This document shows positions 25,642 to 34,816 of a stretch of DNA of 48,821 nucleotides, piece by piece. The stretch's first letter is position 1. Every line of letters starts with the position of its first letter. Source of the stretch: Acidobacteriota bacterium (lineage in GTDB: Bacteria > Acidobacteriota > Terriglobia > Terriglobales > Acidobacteriaceae); assembly GCA_003225215.1 (NCBI GenBank), contig QIBC01000078.1, positions 1 through 48,821 of the forward strand. Reading direction: 5' to 3'. The notes beneath the pieces were generated by a model. The model had not been told where the DNA came from. It saw only the letters and a list, made by a program, of their open reading frames with translations, and made no database searches. The position numbers and the translations under genes were made by a program.

Positions 25642-26817
25642 ATGCAGCTTCTGGAGATGGTCGTAAACTTCGATCCTGCGATTGAAGTGTTTCTGTTCAC
25701 CGGCGATTACTCCACCGCCTCGGCAGTGGAAGCGATTCAAAAGGGAGCCGCCGACTATCTTACAAAGCCCATCTCCGTCGCCGATCTGCGCGCACGCGTC
25801 GGTAAGTTGATCGCGGAGATGAAACTCAAACGCGAGACCTTTCAGTTGGAGGAGAAGCTTGTCTCATCCTTCAAGTTCCAGGGAATGGTCGCTCGTAGTC
25901 CCCGCATGCTGGAGGTGTTTTCCACACTGGGGCGCATTGCTCCGCACTTCCGAACGGTTCTTGTAGGTGGACCTTCCGGAACCGGGAAAGAACTAGTGGC
26001 CCGGGCCCTGCATCAGATGTCTCCGGTTGCGCGTGGTCCGTTCGTGGTTTGCAACTGCGCCGGAGTTCCCGAGAGCCTCGCCGAAAGCGAATGGTTCGGA
26101 TACGTTAAAGGCGCGTTTACTGGAGCAAATCAGGACAAACTCGGACTGTTCGAGCACGCTAACGGGGGCACAATCTTTCTGGATGAGATCGGCGAGACGC
26201 CGCTAAGCCTGCAGGCTAAGCTGCTTCGCGTTCTTCAATCGCACGAAATTCAACGTGTAGGCTCGCCTTTGGCGCGAAAGCTGGATCTGAGGATCGTAGC
26301 TGCGACTAATCGCGATCTGAAACAGGAGGTTCGTGAGAAGCGTTTTCGCGAGGACTTGTACTACCGACTCTCAATCGTTGATATCAAGCTCCCCGCTCTT
26401 CGAGAGCGCAAAGAGGATCTTCCGCTCTTGCAGCGGCACTTCGTCGAGAAGTTTGCCGCGGAATACGGCAAGAACATCGTCGGCATCAGCCGGCGCGCGC
26501 AGAATGTTCTTTCTCGTTACAACTGGCCGGGAAACATCCGGGAAATGGAAAATGTGATTGGGAACGCCTGCATGATGTCCGACGGACCGATGATCGACAG
26601 CTGCCACCTTCCTTCTGAGCTACTGCGCCAGAACAGTTCTGATTCTGACTCCTCAATGCTGTCACTCGAAGAGGTTGAGCGGAAGCACGCCCGGCGTGTT
26701 CTGGAGATGGTTGGTGGAAACAAAGCGCAGGCCGCGGAAATCCTGGGAATCAGCAGATCCACCCTCTATAACCTTCTCGACGAGGTCGCGGAAGGAAGCT
26801 CGGCCAAGAGTTCCTAA
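25642..26817 (+). CDS. Sigma-54 activator (NtrC-like) with truncated receiver domain
   Basis: 391 residues. The first 60 residues are only the second half of a response-regulator receiver (FLFTGDYSTASAVEAIQKGAADYLTKPI), so the phosphoacceptor Asp and the acidic pocket are missing. The AAA+ domain is complete: Walker A GGPSGTGKE, GAFTGA sigma-54 contact loop, Walker B TIFLDEIGE, and the R-finger region LRERKEDLP. The C-terminus is a Fis-type helix-turn-helix (QAAEILGISRSTLYNLL). In-frame sequence upstream (ASPKLGGMQLL) is open but does not look like a receiver. The protein may be constitutively active, controlled otherwise, or a relic. It is divergent from the sirtuin gene. Confidence 0.85.
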   Translation: MQLLEMVVNFDPAIEVFLFTGDYSTASAVEAIQKGAADYLTKPISVADLRARVGKLIAEMKLKRETFQLEEKLVSSFKFQGMVARSPRMLEVFSTLGRIAPHFRTVLVGGPSGTGKELVARALHQMSPVARGPFVVCNCAGVPESLAESEWFGYVKGAFTGANQDKLGLFEHANGGTIFLDEIGETPLSLQAKLLRVLQSHEIQRVGSPLARKLDLRIVAATNRDLKQEVREKRFREDLYYRLSIVDIKLPALRERKEDLPLLQRHFVEKFAAEYGKNIVGISRRAQNVLSRYNWPGNIREMENVIGNACMMSDGPMIDSCHLPSELLRQNSSDSDSSMLSLEEVERKHARRVLEMVGGNKAQAAEILGISRSTLYNLLDEVAEGSSAKSS

Positions 26818-27009
26818 AGCCCTTTGTGGCGAAGCATTTTGCGGTGCTACGTAAGATCTCTTCAGAAATCTTCGCTGTTCGGAATCTGGAATAGTGTCCA
26901 AAAATAAGACACTCCTTTCCTCCTAAAACAGAGAGTACGTGTTGAATCTAAAGAGTTTAGTTTACCGCAGCCTGGATGGCCGCAGTCGTGCTCTCCCCAA
27001 GTGTGGGTC

Positions 27010-27288
27010 ATGAGAACACCAATGACGAACAACGACGCAGTTCGCATCCTGCAGCATGCCGCGTTCTACATCTTTTCCAGCCGCGTGGTTGGAGGTCCGG
27101 GCAGGAGGATGCGCGGAACCCTGGACGTCTGGCAAGCCATGGCGACACTGGATCAGTGCAGGAGAGAGCTTCTGCAGATGCCGATGACAATAATGGGCAC
27201 CCCATCCAGGGAAAAATTTAAGAAACCACCCTTTGGCAGCGTCGAGCTTAGACAAAACGCAGTTACTGCGGTGGTGATTTGCAGCTAG
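27010..27288 (+). CDS. Hypothetical protein, uncertain
   Basis: An open frame of 92 residues (from ATG 27010) on the plus strand; an overlapping minus-strand frame is equally open. The product is basic, with a hydrophobic patch (HAAFYIFSSRVVGG), and matches no family I know. No ribosome-binding site is clear. It lies between the sigma-54 activator and the cold-shock block. Low confidence. Confidence 0.25.
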   Translation: MRTPMTNNDAVRILQHAAFYIFSSRVVGGPGRRMRGTLDVWQAMATLDQCRRELLQMPMTIMGTPSREKFKKPPFGSVELRQNAVTAVVICS

Positions 27289-27321
27289 GGAGCCATCAAT
27301 TTCGGTAAGGAGAGAAGCATC

Positions 27322-27513
27322 ATGTTTCACGTGGTAACCCTGAATGCTGATGTTTTGGTTCTGTATAGGACCCGTGCAAACCGGTCAGAAGTGCTCCTGT
27401 ATAAACGCAATGAAGGTTTCCTCAGCAGGGTAACGCTTCCCGAAAAAGGAGCCGCGCTGGAGCGGCGGATTGCGCGATCCTTCGAGAACATCGTGGCACG
27501 GGCTGTGCAATAG
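27322..27513 (+). CDS. Small hypothetical protein (63 residues)
   Basis: ATG 27322 is preceded by AAGGAGAG at a good distance, the main support. The product (MFHVVTLNADVLVLYRTRANRSEV...) has a beta-rich start and a charged helix at the C-terminus (KGAALERRIARSFENIVARA). I do not recognise it. It precedes the cold-shock genes in the same direction but the csp promoter lies after it. Confidence 0.5.
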   Translation: MFHVVTLNADVLVLYRTRANRSEVLLYKRNEGFLSRVTLPEKGAALERRIARSFENIVARAVQ

Positions 27514-27578
27514 GAATGCTTGGGATTGCAGCCTTGGTAAGGTCTCTTAAAAATCAGGGTAGTGCAGTCAGCCCTCTG

Positions 27579-27587
27579 TGCTATACT
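27579..27587 (+). promoter_or_regulatory. Extended -10 promoter for the cold-shock gene
   Basis: TGCTATACT: an extended -10 (TG-n-TATACT) with no good -35. It would give a 5' leader of about 120 nt ahead of the cold-shock gene, in line with the long leaders of cspA-type mRNAs. Confidence 0.5.
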
Positions 27588-27711
27588 AGTCCCACGTTCA
27601 ATTCGACACGGACGTTTGAGCACGGTCCCGCCTGAAACGCAGTTCCTGCCAGCAGTAACATCCGCTTCAATTCAACGTAAATTAACAACAACGAAAGAAG
27701 TGTATCTACAA

Positions 27712-27912
27712 ATGGAACAAGGAACAGTGAAGTGGTTTAACGATGCCAAGGGTTTTGGTTTTATTCAACGCGAGAGCGGTGAGGACGTTTTCGTCCATCA
27801 CTCGGCCATCCAGGCCAACGGTTTCCGCAGTCTGGCCGAAGGTCAGCGCGTGGAATTCAAGGTGACCAAGGGTCAGAAGGGTCTGCAGGCCGAAGAAGTT
27901 CGCGCCCTGTAA
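27712..27912 (+). CDS. cspA: Cold-shock protein (CspA family)
   Basis: 66 residues, exactly the family size. RNP1 is KGFGFIQ and RNP2 is VFVHHSAI; the start [13 protein letters not shown] is standard. It binds single-stranded RNA/DNA as a chaperone. The start is ATG 27712; an in-frame upstream start at 27562 would lie before the promoter and is rejected. It is followed by a stable hairpin without T-run, then the omega-like and helicase genes in the same direction. Confidence 0.97.
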   Translation: MEQGTVKWFNDAKGFGFIQRESGEDVFVHHSAIQANGFRSLAEGQRVEFKVTKGQKGLQAEEVRAL

Positions 27913-27937
27913 TTCAAGCATCCCACCACATTTTCAG

Positions 27938-27962
27938 GCCGGGGGGAGCAATTCCCTCCGGC
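27938..27962 (+). other. mRNA hairpin between the cold-shock and omega-like genes
   Basis: GCCGGGGGGAG and TTCCCTCCGGC form an 11-bp stem (with G-U pairs) around loop CAA. With no T-run, it is more likely a partial terminator, RNA-processing or stability element that lets some transcripts continue into the next genes. Confidence 0.55.
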
Positions 27963-27989
27963 AACACGTTGTGCAGCCAAGGAGCCGCC

Positions 27990-28223
27990 ATGCGTTCCGA
28001 GCTTGTGTTTCGCGCCAACGACAAGGTCGCAAACCGTTTTGAGCTTTGTCATCTCGCCTCTTCATCTGCCCGAACCATGGTCCGAAATTCGCAGGGCATG
28101 CATCTAACTATTAACCAGGCTTTTGAAGCCATCAGTGGACAATCTGTGCCGGCAAAACCGGTCGAAGTGTCCCTTGTTGAGGATGCCGGAGCCTCCATGC
28201 CCGCCCTCGACCCTGTAGTCTGA
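27990..28223 (+). CDS. RNA polymerase omega-subunit-like small protein (RpoZ paralog)
   Basis: 77 residues from ATG 27990, with AAGGAG 6-7 nt upstream. The N-terminus MRSELVFRANDKVANRFELCHLASSSAR follows the pattern I associate with acidobacterial RpoZ (MRxxxVF.A...V.NRF.LC.LASKATRK), and the following NQAFEAI matches the helix after it. The usual basic KATRKLHK segment is changed to SSARTMVRNS, so it may be a paralog specialised for cold or stress rather than the housekeeping omega. It sits between cspA and a DEAD-box helicase gene, an operon-like context. Homology is by eye; moderate confidence. Confidence 0.5.
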   Translation: MRSELVFRANDKVANRFELCHLASSSARTMVRNSQGMHLTINQAFEAISGQSVPAKPVEVSLVEDAGASMPALDPVV

Positions 28224-28237
28224 AGAAAGAAGACATA

Positions 28238-29470
28238 TTGATTCAACAATTTTCTGAGCTCCCAATCTCGAAGTATCTGCAGGAGCAACTCTCAACCAAC
28301 AACTTCCATACCCCGACTCCTGTACAAAACAGCGCAATCCCCGCCGCGTTGAGCGGCAAAGATCTACTCGCCACAGCGCAGACTGGAACTGGAAAAACGC
28401 TTGCGTTCCTGCTTCCCGTCGCGGAACGCTTACTCCAGACTCGCGCCGCAGGCGTCCAGGCGCTGGTACTAGTCCCGACGCGGGAACTGGCCATTCAAGT
28501 AGAACTGCAATTTGACCAACTGCGCGGCAGGAAGTTGAACAAGGCAGCCCTCGTGATTGGGGGCGCCGCCGAACGTCAGCAGATCGCGGCACTCAAGACC
28601 GCGCACCTCGTGATAGCGACGCCCGGCAGGTTAGAGGATTTTCTCCGCCGCAAGCTGGTAAAGCTGGGCAATATACAGATTCTGGTGCTCGATGAAGCTG
28701 ATCGCATGCTCGATATGGGTTTCTTGCCTGCGATTCGACGCATTGCAGACACGCTCCCGAAGACTCGCCAAACCCTTTGCTTCTCCGCGACGCTTGATCC
28801 GGCGGTTGCACACATCGTGAGTGATTTCGTGCAGAATCCGCTGCGCATCGCCTTTGGTTCAACCTCGAAACCAGCGGCGAGCGTTAGGTTGCAGGCATTT
28901 GAAGTCGCTACCAACCAGCGCCTCGCCTTGTTACAGCGGTTGTTGAGCGGTGAGGATGGCCGTTGTCTGGTGTTCGTTCGCACCAAGCGCGGCGCCGATC
29001 GCCTCACCCGCCAGCTACGCAAAGCCGGCTTTGCAGCGGGCATGCTGCATGGCGATCGTTCGCAATCGCAGCGTAATGCGGCGCTGGCCGATTTCCAAAA
29101 TGGGACGGTCCCTATCCTGGTTGCTACGGATGTAGCCTCTCGCGGAATTCACGTGGACGCAGTCGCGCACGTAATCAACTACGAGTTACCGCAGCTCGCT
29201 GAAGATCTGATCCACCGTGTTGGCCGTACCGGTCGCATTGGCGCCACTGGCACCGCATCGGTGTTCGTCGCTCACCAGGATCGTTCCGAATTCCGTGCCA
29301 TCGAACGTACGCTCGGACTTAAGATAGAACGGATGCGCGTCGATGGGGACTTGGCCATTGAAGAGCGTTCAGGGCCTGTGCTCGTGCAGGGAGCGCCTGT
29401 GCCGGTAATGCCGGGTTCTAAGATGGTGAGGCTGCCTGGAGAAGTGCTGCAGCGCTACGCAGCAGTTTAG
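28238..29470 (+). CDS. DEAD-box RNA helicase (RhlE-like)
   Basis: 410 residues. The motifs in order are Q-motif TPTPVQNSAIP, I AQTGTGKT, Ia PTRELA, Ib TPGRL, II DEAD (LVLDEADRMLDMGF), III SAT, IV VFVRTK, V ATDVASRGIHV and VI HRVGRTGR. The short C-terminal tail without a dbpA or basic extension places it with RhlE-like helicases. It unwinds structured RNA, for ribosome assembly or mRNA decay in the cold. Start TTG 28238 with a weak AGAAAGAAG upstream. It starts 14 bp after the omega-like gene and is presumably co-transcribed with it. Confidence 0.92.
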   Translation: MIQQFSELPISKYLQEQLSTNNFHTPTPVQNSAIPAALSGKDLLATAQTGTGKTLAFLLPVAERLLQTRAAGVQALVLVPTRELAIQVELQFDQLRGRKLNKAALVIGGAAERQQIAALKTAHLVIATPGRLEDFLRRKLVKLGNIQILVLDEADRMLDMGFLPAIRRIADTLPKTRQTLCFSATLDPAVAHIVSDFVQNPLRIAFGSTSKPAASVRLQAFEVATNQRLALLQRLLSGEDGRCLVFVRTKRGADRLTRQLRKAGFAAGMLHGDRSQSQRNAALADFQNGTVPILVATDVASRGIHVDAVAHVINYELPQLAEDLIHRVGRTGRIGATGTASVFVAHQDRSEFRAIERTLGLKIERMRVDGDLAIEERSGPVLVQGAPVPVMPGSKMVRLPGEVLQRYAAV

Positions 29471-29652
29471 AATTGAGTCAGGAGGCCGATTTTAGGCGCG
29501 CGGCCATCTTGGGCCGCCCGTGCCTGTGAGACACTACGAACGCCGAGTAGTGCTTAGCTAGTTCGAGCACATCGATCTTGCACTAGGATGGGCCCTGAGC
29601 GCCAGGCCGCGTCGGTCGGTTTTCATATTCATTTGCATTGGAGGACTATTCC

Positions 29653-29850
29653 ATGGCCGTTAGCCAGACATTCAAAAAGCGCGAAAGGGAACGTGCCCGG
29701 CGGGAGCGCCAGGTAGAGAAAGCAAAGAAGAAAGCTGAGCGGAAGCTGGAACCCAAGGCCGCTTCTACGGGCGATGTGGATGCGCCGAATCCCGCCGACC
29801 TCTTCGATGAGAACGGCGAGCCTCGCGAACTCGACTTCCACGACTTCTGA
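29653..29850 (+). CDS. Small charged protein, hypothetical
   Basis: 65 residues from ATG 29653, with GGAGG 8 nt upstream and a strong terminator after it, so a real gene. The N-terminal 35 residues are a very basic helix (FKKRERERARRERQVEKAKKKAERK), the C-terminal 25 acidic (DLFDENGEPRELDFHDF). Such bipolar small proteins often bind nucleic acid or ribosomes, but I know no family name. It follows the DEAD-box helicase with its own ribosome-binding site, about 180 bp on. Confidence 0.65.
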   Translation: MAVSQTFKKRERERARRERQVEKAKKKAERKLEPKAASTGDVDAPNPADLFDENGEPRELDFHDF

Positions 29851-29875
29851 TCACCGATCCAAGAGGGATTTTCCC

Positions 29876-29906
29876 AGCCGGGAGTCATTCGGACTCCCGG
29901 CTTTTC
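29876..29906 (+). terminator. Intrinsic terminator after the small charged protein
   Basis: An 11-bp perfect stem AGCCGGGAGTC/GACTCCCGGCT, 5-nt loop ATTCG, followed by a T run. It ends the cold-shock/helicase block. Confidence 0.85.
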
Positions 29907-30200
29907 ATTTTTTCAGGCTGCGGAAAGAGCATTGTGCAACTTTAGGAACTGGCATCCGAGCCCCGCGGTTGGCCGAAGCATCTCCCGCGATGACTGGGAC
30001 ATAAATGTAGTGGCGCGGCTCTTTCACGAAGACTCTCTGAAAAGCCAGGACGAATCAATCAAGTGCGATTCATTTACGGAAGGTCCTTCTGCCAACAAAG
30101 GGCCTCCCAGGATGACAGCTTTTGAAATTACAAGTGCGTCCGCAGAGTACCTAGCAGCGAATCGTCTCCACAAAAATCAAAATTGCCAGTATCTTTGGCA
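29907..30200. repeat. Gene-free stretch with one arm of repeat family E
   Basis: At 30078-30118 the sequence GGAAGGTCCTTCTGCC...CCCAGGATGACAG is a diverged single arm of the element seen complete at 48481-48648. The short frames here are not convincing genes. I see no other structure apart from the upstream region of the symporter operon. Confidence 0.6.
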
Positions 30201-30398
30201 ATGCCGATGGCTGCCCAGGCCAATCGAAAGTGGCTCCTACTGCTCGCGATTCCTTTTATCGCGCTGCTGTGCACTCCGCTCTATTCGCGCATAACCCCGG
30301 TCATTTGGGGCTTTCCATTCTTCTACTGGTATCAGTTCCTTTGGATTCCGCTTAGCGCTGCCATCACATTTCTGGTGTACCGGAAGAGCGGCCGATGA
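30201..30398 (+). CDS. DUF3311 small membrane subunit of a sodium/solute symporter
   Basis: About 65 residues with two spans: LLLLAIPFIALLCTPLYSR and FFYWYQFLWIPLSAAITFLVYR. This is the DUF3311 pattern, always next to an SSS-family symporter, and thought to be its small partner. The stop overlaps the symporter start (ATGA at 30395). The start is ATG 30201 or 30207; an upstream TTG at 30183 is less likely. The gene is absent from most short-gene lists because of its size. Confidence 0.85.
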   Translation: MPMAAQANRKWLLLLAIPFIALLCTPLYSRITPVIWGFPFFYWYQFLWIPLSAAITFLVYRKSGR

Positions 30399-31981
30399 AG
30401 ACGACGCTCGACTGGGCAGCCATTTCCGTCTTCGCATTCTTCCTGATTCTCATCAGCGCGGTCGCATTCATGGCCACGCGCTGGAAACGCGGCGATCTGA
30501 ATCTACTCGAGGAGTGGGGGCTCGCCGGACGCAGATTTGGAACCGTCATCACCTGGTTTCTGCTGGGCGGCGATCTGTTTACTGCGTACACGATCATCGC
30601 AGTTCCAGCGTTGGTCTATGGCACGGGCGCGCCGGGCTTCTTCGCGCTCCCATACAGCACGGTGTCATTCGCTTTCGCCTATCTCACGATGCCGCGGCTC
30701 TGGGCGGTGTGCCGGAGGCATCATTACGTCACCGCAGCGGACTTTGTGCGGGGAAGGTACGGAAACCACTGGCTGGCCCTGGCGGTTGCGGTCACCGGAA
30801 TTCTCGCTACCGTGCCGTACATCGCGTTGCAGTTGATTGGAATCCAGGTCTCGGTTGGGGCTTTGGGTTTAAGCGGCGGCGGATGGACGGGGCAGTTGCC
30901 GCTCGTAATCGCCTTTGCACTGCTCCTCGGCTACACCTACACCGGCGGACTGCGCGCCCCGGCCAGCATTGCGTTCATCAAGGATGTGATGATCTATATC
31001 GTCGTTCTCGCAGCGATCATTTGGCTTCCTTTGAAACTGGGCGGATACGGGAACATCTTCCACTCGGCGGCAACGGTGCTCGCGAGCCGCCCAAATCCGG
31101 CATCGCTCGTTCTACGACCAGGACAATATCTGCCTTTCTCGACGCTCGTGCTGGGTTCGTCGTTGGCGTTGTTCTTGTATCCGCACAGCATCACCGCTGT
31201 GCTTAGTTCCTCCAGTGCGGCGGTCATTAAACGTAATTCGGCGTTGATGCCTGCTTACAGCCTGTTGTTGGGAATGCTGGCTTTGCTCGGCTACGGAGCG
31301 CTGGCGGCGGGAGTTTCGGTTACGTCTTCGAGTTACGTGGTTCCCGCGCTGTTCGTGAAGATATTTCCCTCGTGGTTTGTGGGATTTTGCTTTGCCGCGA
31401 TCGCTGTTGGCGCGCTCGTGCCCGCGGCTATCATGTCGATCGCAGCCGCGAGTCTGTTCACGCGGAACATTTGTCGCGAGTATCTCTGGAGGAACCTTAC
31501 GCAGCGCGAAGAGGCACGTCTGGCAAAGCTGCTCTCAGTGCTGCTCAGTGTATCTGGGCTTCTGTTTGTCCTGTTCCTGCCAACGCAGTACGCAATCAAC
31601 CTGCAGTTGCTTGGCGGAATCTGGATTGTGCAGACGCTCCCCACAGTCATCTTCGGACTGTTCACGCGCTGGTTTCTCTCGACTGCTCTGCTTGCCGGAT
31701 GGGCGACGGGCATGGCTGCCGGAACCGCAATGGTGATCTCACAGAAGCTTTCGGCTGTATTCCCTTTGCATATTGGAGGTATGACCTTCTCCTCCTACTC
31801 CGCGGTGAATGCGTTGGCGCTGAACCTGCTGATTGCTACTGTTCTCACTCTTTCACTGAATGCCGCTGGTAGCAATGGTCGCTCCGACGAGACTTTCCCG
31901 TCCGACTACGACGACAGCGACCGTGAACTCTCGTCGGAGCGTTTGCTTAAGGAACCGTCGGCGCCGCAGGCTTCAAGGTAA
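30395..31981 (+). CDS. Sodium:solute symporter (SSS family)
   Basis: 528 residues with about 13 hydrophobic spans, the layout of the SSS (LeuT-fold) family that couples Na+ to uptake of sugars, carboxylates or amino acids. Characteristic parts are WGLAGRRFGTVITWFLLGGDLFTAYT in span 2 and GYTYTGGLRAPASIAFIKDVMIYIV near the family signature. The polar C-tail (SDETFPSDYDDSDRELSSERLL) is cytoplasmic. The DUF3311 partner points to the monocarboxylate/pantothenate-like branch. The substrate is unknown. Confidence 0.9.
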   Translation: MKTTLDWAAISVFAFFLILISAVAFMATRWKRGDLNLLEEWGLAGRRFGTVITWFLLGGDLFTAYTIIAVPALVYGTGAPGFFALPYSTVSFAFAYLTMPRLWAVCRRHHYVTAADFVRGRYGNHWLALAVAVTGILATVPYIALQLIGIQVSVGALGLSGGGWTGQLPLVIAFALLLGYTYTGGLRAPASIAFIKDVMIYIVVLAAIIWLPLKLGGYGNIFHSAATVLASRPNPASLVLRPGQYLPFSTLVLGSSLALFLYPHSITAVLSSSSAAVIKRNSALMPAYSLLLGMLALLGYGALAAGVSVTSSSYVVPALFVKIFPSWFVGFCFAAIAVGALVPAAIMSIAAASLFTRNICREYLWRNLTQREEARLAKLLSVLLSVSGLLFVLFLPTQYAINLQLLGGIWIVQTLPTVIFGLFTRWFLSTALLAGWATGMAAGTAMVISQKLSAVFPLHIGGMTFSSYSAVNALALNLLIATVLTLSLNAAGSNGRSDETFPSDYDDSDRELSSERLLKEPSAPQASR

Positions 31982-32189
31982 TCAGTCGATCCTCGTTTTC
32001 TCGGGGCGCAAGAAAAGTAGATCCCCTGCGCAAAAAGCGCGCGAGGACAGTCCTAAAATGAATTTCGGTAGACAATCCTCAAACTAACGCGTTCCCGAAA
32101 ATGTGCTGCATCTGAAAGCGGTTTCAGAGGAGTACACTGATGCTCTTGCTGTGTGTTTGCCGAAGCTTTTTCCAAAAGGAGGCGTTCTG

Positions 32190-32660
32190 ATGATCTCCTT
32201 TACTGTGAATGATCGGCACGTAGATGTGGAGGTCGATCCTTCAACTCCTCTTCTCTGGGTATTGCGCGACAACCTTGGCTTAACTGGAACCAAGTATGGC
32301 TGCGGAATGGCGCAGTGCGGCGCCTGCACCGTGCACCTTGACGGCGAAGCCCTGCGCTCCTGTGTAGCTCCGGTCTCGCGGGTTGCCGGGAAGAAAGTTA
32401 CGACCATCGAGGGATTATCTGCCGATCTTAGTCATCCATTGCAGCGTGCATGGATCGCTGAGGATGTTCCCCAATGTGGCTATTGCCAGTCGGGACAACT
32501 GATGAGCGCAGCGGTGCTGCTGCGCCAGAAGCCACAGCCTACCGACGAAGATATCGACGAGGCGATGACCGGGAACATCTGCCGCTGCGGCACCTATCCG
32601 CGGATTCGCAAGGCCATTTACCGCGCTGCTGGGATGATGACGAAGGGTGGTGCCAAATGA
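32190..32660 (+). CDS. (2Fe-2S)-binding subunit of an IorA-like molybdenum hydroxylase
   Basis: 156 residues with two [2Fe-2S] clusters: the plant ferredoxin type [18 protein letters not shown] and the helical type CGYCQSGQ...GNICRCGTY. It passes electrons from the molybdenum subunit. The start ATG 32190 has AGGAGG 7 nt upstream; a longer frame from 32103 is rejected. The stop overlaps the start of the large subunit. The small and large subunits alone, with no FAD subunit, are the isoquinoline 1-oxidoreductase layout. Confidence 0.92.
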   Translation: MISFTVNDRHVDVEVDPSTPLLWVLRDNLGLTGTKYGCGMAQCGACTVHLDGEALRSCVAPVSRVAGKKVTTIEGLSADLSHPLQRAWIAEDVPQCGYCQSGQLMSAAVLLRQKPQPTDEDIDEAMTGNICRCGTYPRIRKAIYRAAGMMTKGGAK

Positions 32661-34816
32661 GCGCTCCCCTTTTGGAACGTCGCGAATTTCTGAAGTTCTC
32701 TCTGGCCGCGAGCAGCGGCCTGCTCGTTGGCCTCTACATTCCGAGCGGGACAAAGGACGCCTTCGCGCAGGAGGCCTCAACCAGCAGTTTCATGCCGAAT
32801 GCCTTCGTGCGCATCGGCAACGATGAACGCGTAACCGTCATCGTGAATCACTCGGAGATGGGGCAGGGAGTCTACACCGCGCTGCCGATGTTGTTAGCGG
32901 AGGAACTTGATGCAGACTGGGGCAAGATTGGCTTTGAGCCCGCTCCAGTGGATCCGAAATACAACCATCCTATCTTCGGCATGCAAATGACCGGCGGAAG
33001 CTCGAGCGTGTACTCGGGCTTCGAGCAATTTCGCAACGCCGGCGCCGCAGCACGCGCGATGCTGGTCGCGGCAGCTGCGGAGAAGTGGAATGCAGATCCG
33101 GCGACACTCCGAACCGACTCAGGCGCGGTGTTCGATGGAGCAAATCGCAGACTGACCTACGGACAGTTGGCAGAAGCTGCAGCGAAGATGAAACCGCCGG
33201 AGAAGGTGGCACTCAAAGATCCAAAGACGTTCAAGCTAATCGGCAAGGCCAAGAGCCGGCTCGACACTCCCGAGAAAGTCAATGGCAAAGCCATTTTTGG
33301 CCTGGACATAAAGCAACCGGGAATGCTGACGGCGGTCATCGCGCGTCCGCCCATTTTTGGCGCGAAGGTTCGCAACTTCGATGACTCGCACGCACGAGCC
33401 ATGCCGGGCGTACGCAAAATCGTCGCCGTTCCCTCTGGCGTGGCGGTGATTGCCGACTCATTCTGGCAGGCCAAGGTGGCTCGTGATGCCCTTAAGGTCG
33501 ATTGGGACGAGGGCACGATGAGTGGCTTCAGTACTACGCAGATGATGCAGCAGTTTCGCGAACAGGCCAAGTCTCCGGGAAAGAGCGTGCGCAAAGAAGG
33601 CGATCCGGAGGGAGCATTCGCCTCGGCTGCCAGGAAGATTGAAGCGGTCTATGAAGTCCCGTATCTTTCGCACGCGATGATGGAGCCCCTGAATTGTGCT
33701 GTCGACTTGCGGGCAGACTCCTGCGAGATCTGGACGGGAACGCAATTTCAGACTGTCGATCGAATGAGTGCAGCCAAGGTCGCGGGGCTTCCTGCTGAAA
33801 AAGTACAGATCCACACGACCTACCTGGGTGGAGGATTCGGGCGGCGCGCAAATCCTCAGTCGGACTTCGTCGTTGAAGCTGTTCATGTGGCCAAGGCAGC
33901 CGGGGTTCCGGTAAAAGTGATTTGGACGCGTGAAGATGACATGCAGGGAGGCTGGTATCGTCCGGCGTTCCTGCACGCAATTGTCGGCGGTGTCGATGCT
34001 GGCGGAAACGCGGTCAGTTGGCGGTCGCGATTAGTTGGGCAATCGATCATGGCCGGAACAATGTTCGCCGAAGCCATGGGCATGACGAAGAAAGGCTACG
34101 ATCCTGCTTCGGTCGAGGGCGCTGACGATCTTCCTTATGAGATTCCGAATCTGGGAATCGAATCTCATCAGGCAGAGGTCCAGGTTCCCGTCCAGTGGTG
34201 GCGATCGGTGGGACACTCTCATACCGGTTTCGCCACAGAATGCTTCATAGATGAGCTTGCCACCCTGGCGGGCAAAGACCCATACCAGTTTCGGCGCGAT
34301 CTGTTGCAGAAGCACCCGCGCCATCTGGGTGTGCTCGACCTGGTTGCGCAGAAAAGTGGCTGGGGAAAGCCACTGCCCAAGGGTCGAGGACGGGGGATCG
34401 CAGTACACGCGTCGTTTGAGAGTTACTCTGCGCAGGTGGCCGAAGTGTCGGTCACGGAAGGGAACGTTCGCGTGCATCGGCTGGTATGCGCGATCGACTG
34501 CGGACGATATGTGAACCCGGGCATCATCGCGGCGCAAACGGAAGGTGGCGCAATCTTCGGAGCCTCGGCTGCACTGTTCCAGGAGCTGACATTCGAGGGA
34601 GGACGTCTGCAACAGACCAACTTCCACACCTTCCCAGTGATGCGCACAAATGAATGCCCTGAGATAGAGACGCACATCGTTGAGAACAACGAGAAGTCGG
34701 GCGGAATCGGAGAGCCGGGAGTGCCGTGTACCGCACCCGCCATTGCGAATGCCGTGTTCGCTGTCATGGGGAAAAGAATTCGCAAACTGCCGATTCGCAT
34801 GACGGAGGCGGTATGA
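32657..34816 (+). CDS. Molybdopterin-binding large subunit, IorB-like (isoquinoline 1-oxidoreductase/aldehyde oxidase type)
   Basis: 719 residues. The N-terminus [20 protein letters not shown] is a twin-arginine leader, so the enzyme folds in the cytoplasm with cofactor and is exported as a pair with the iron-sulfur subunit. The repeated IorB features are visible: [42 protein letters not shown] (Mo-cofactor contact), and [19 protein letters not shown] with the active-site Glu (GEPG) near the end. Substrates of the family are N-heterocycles and aldehydes. ATG 32657 overlaps the small-subunit stop; translation is coupled. A cytochrome c gene follows but is broken. Confidence 0.92.
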   Translation: MSAPLLERREFLKFSLAASSGLLVGLYIPSGTKDAFAQEASTSSFMPNAFVRIGNDERVTVIVNHSEMGQGVYTALPMLLAEELDADWGKIGFEPAPVDPKYNHPIFGMQMTGGSSSVYSGFEQFRNAGAAARAMLVAAAAEKWNADPATLRTDSGAVFDGANRRLTYGQLAEAAAKMKPPEKVALKDPKTFKLIGKAKSRLDTPEKVNGKAIFGLDIKQPGMLTAVIARPPIFGAKVRNFDDSHARAMPGVRKIVAVPSGVAVIADSFWQAKVARDALKVDWDEGTMSGFSTTQMMQQFREQAKSPGKSVRKEGDPEGAFASAARKIEAVYEVPYLSHAMMEPLNCAVDLRADSCEIWTGTQFQTVDRMSAAKVAGLPAEKVQIHTTYLGGGFGRRANPQSDFVVEAVHVAKAAGVPVKVIWTREDDMQGGWYRPAFLHAIVGGVDAGGNAVSWRSRLVGQSIMAGTMFAEAMGMTKKGYDPASVEGADDLPYEIPNLGIESHQAEVQVPVQWWRSVGHSHTGFATECFIDELATLAGKDPYQFRRDLLQKHPRHLGVLDLVAQKSGWGKPLPKGRGRGIAVHASFESYSAQVAEVSVTEGNVRVHRLVCAIDCGRYVNPGIIAAQTEGGAIFGASAALFQELTFEGGRLQQTNFHTFPVMRTNECPEIETHIVENNEKSGGIGEPGVPCTAPAIANAVFAVMGKRIRKLPIRMTEAV

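Noticed and set aside
26962-27330. 122-residue minus-strand frame
   Set aside because: Overlaps the plus-strand hypothetical and the start of the 63-residue gene; no motif and biased composition.
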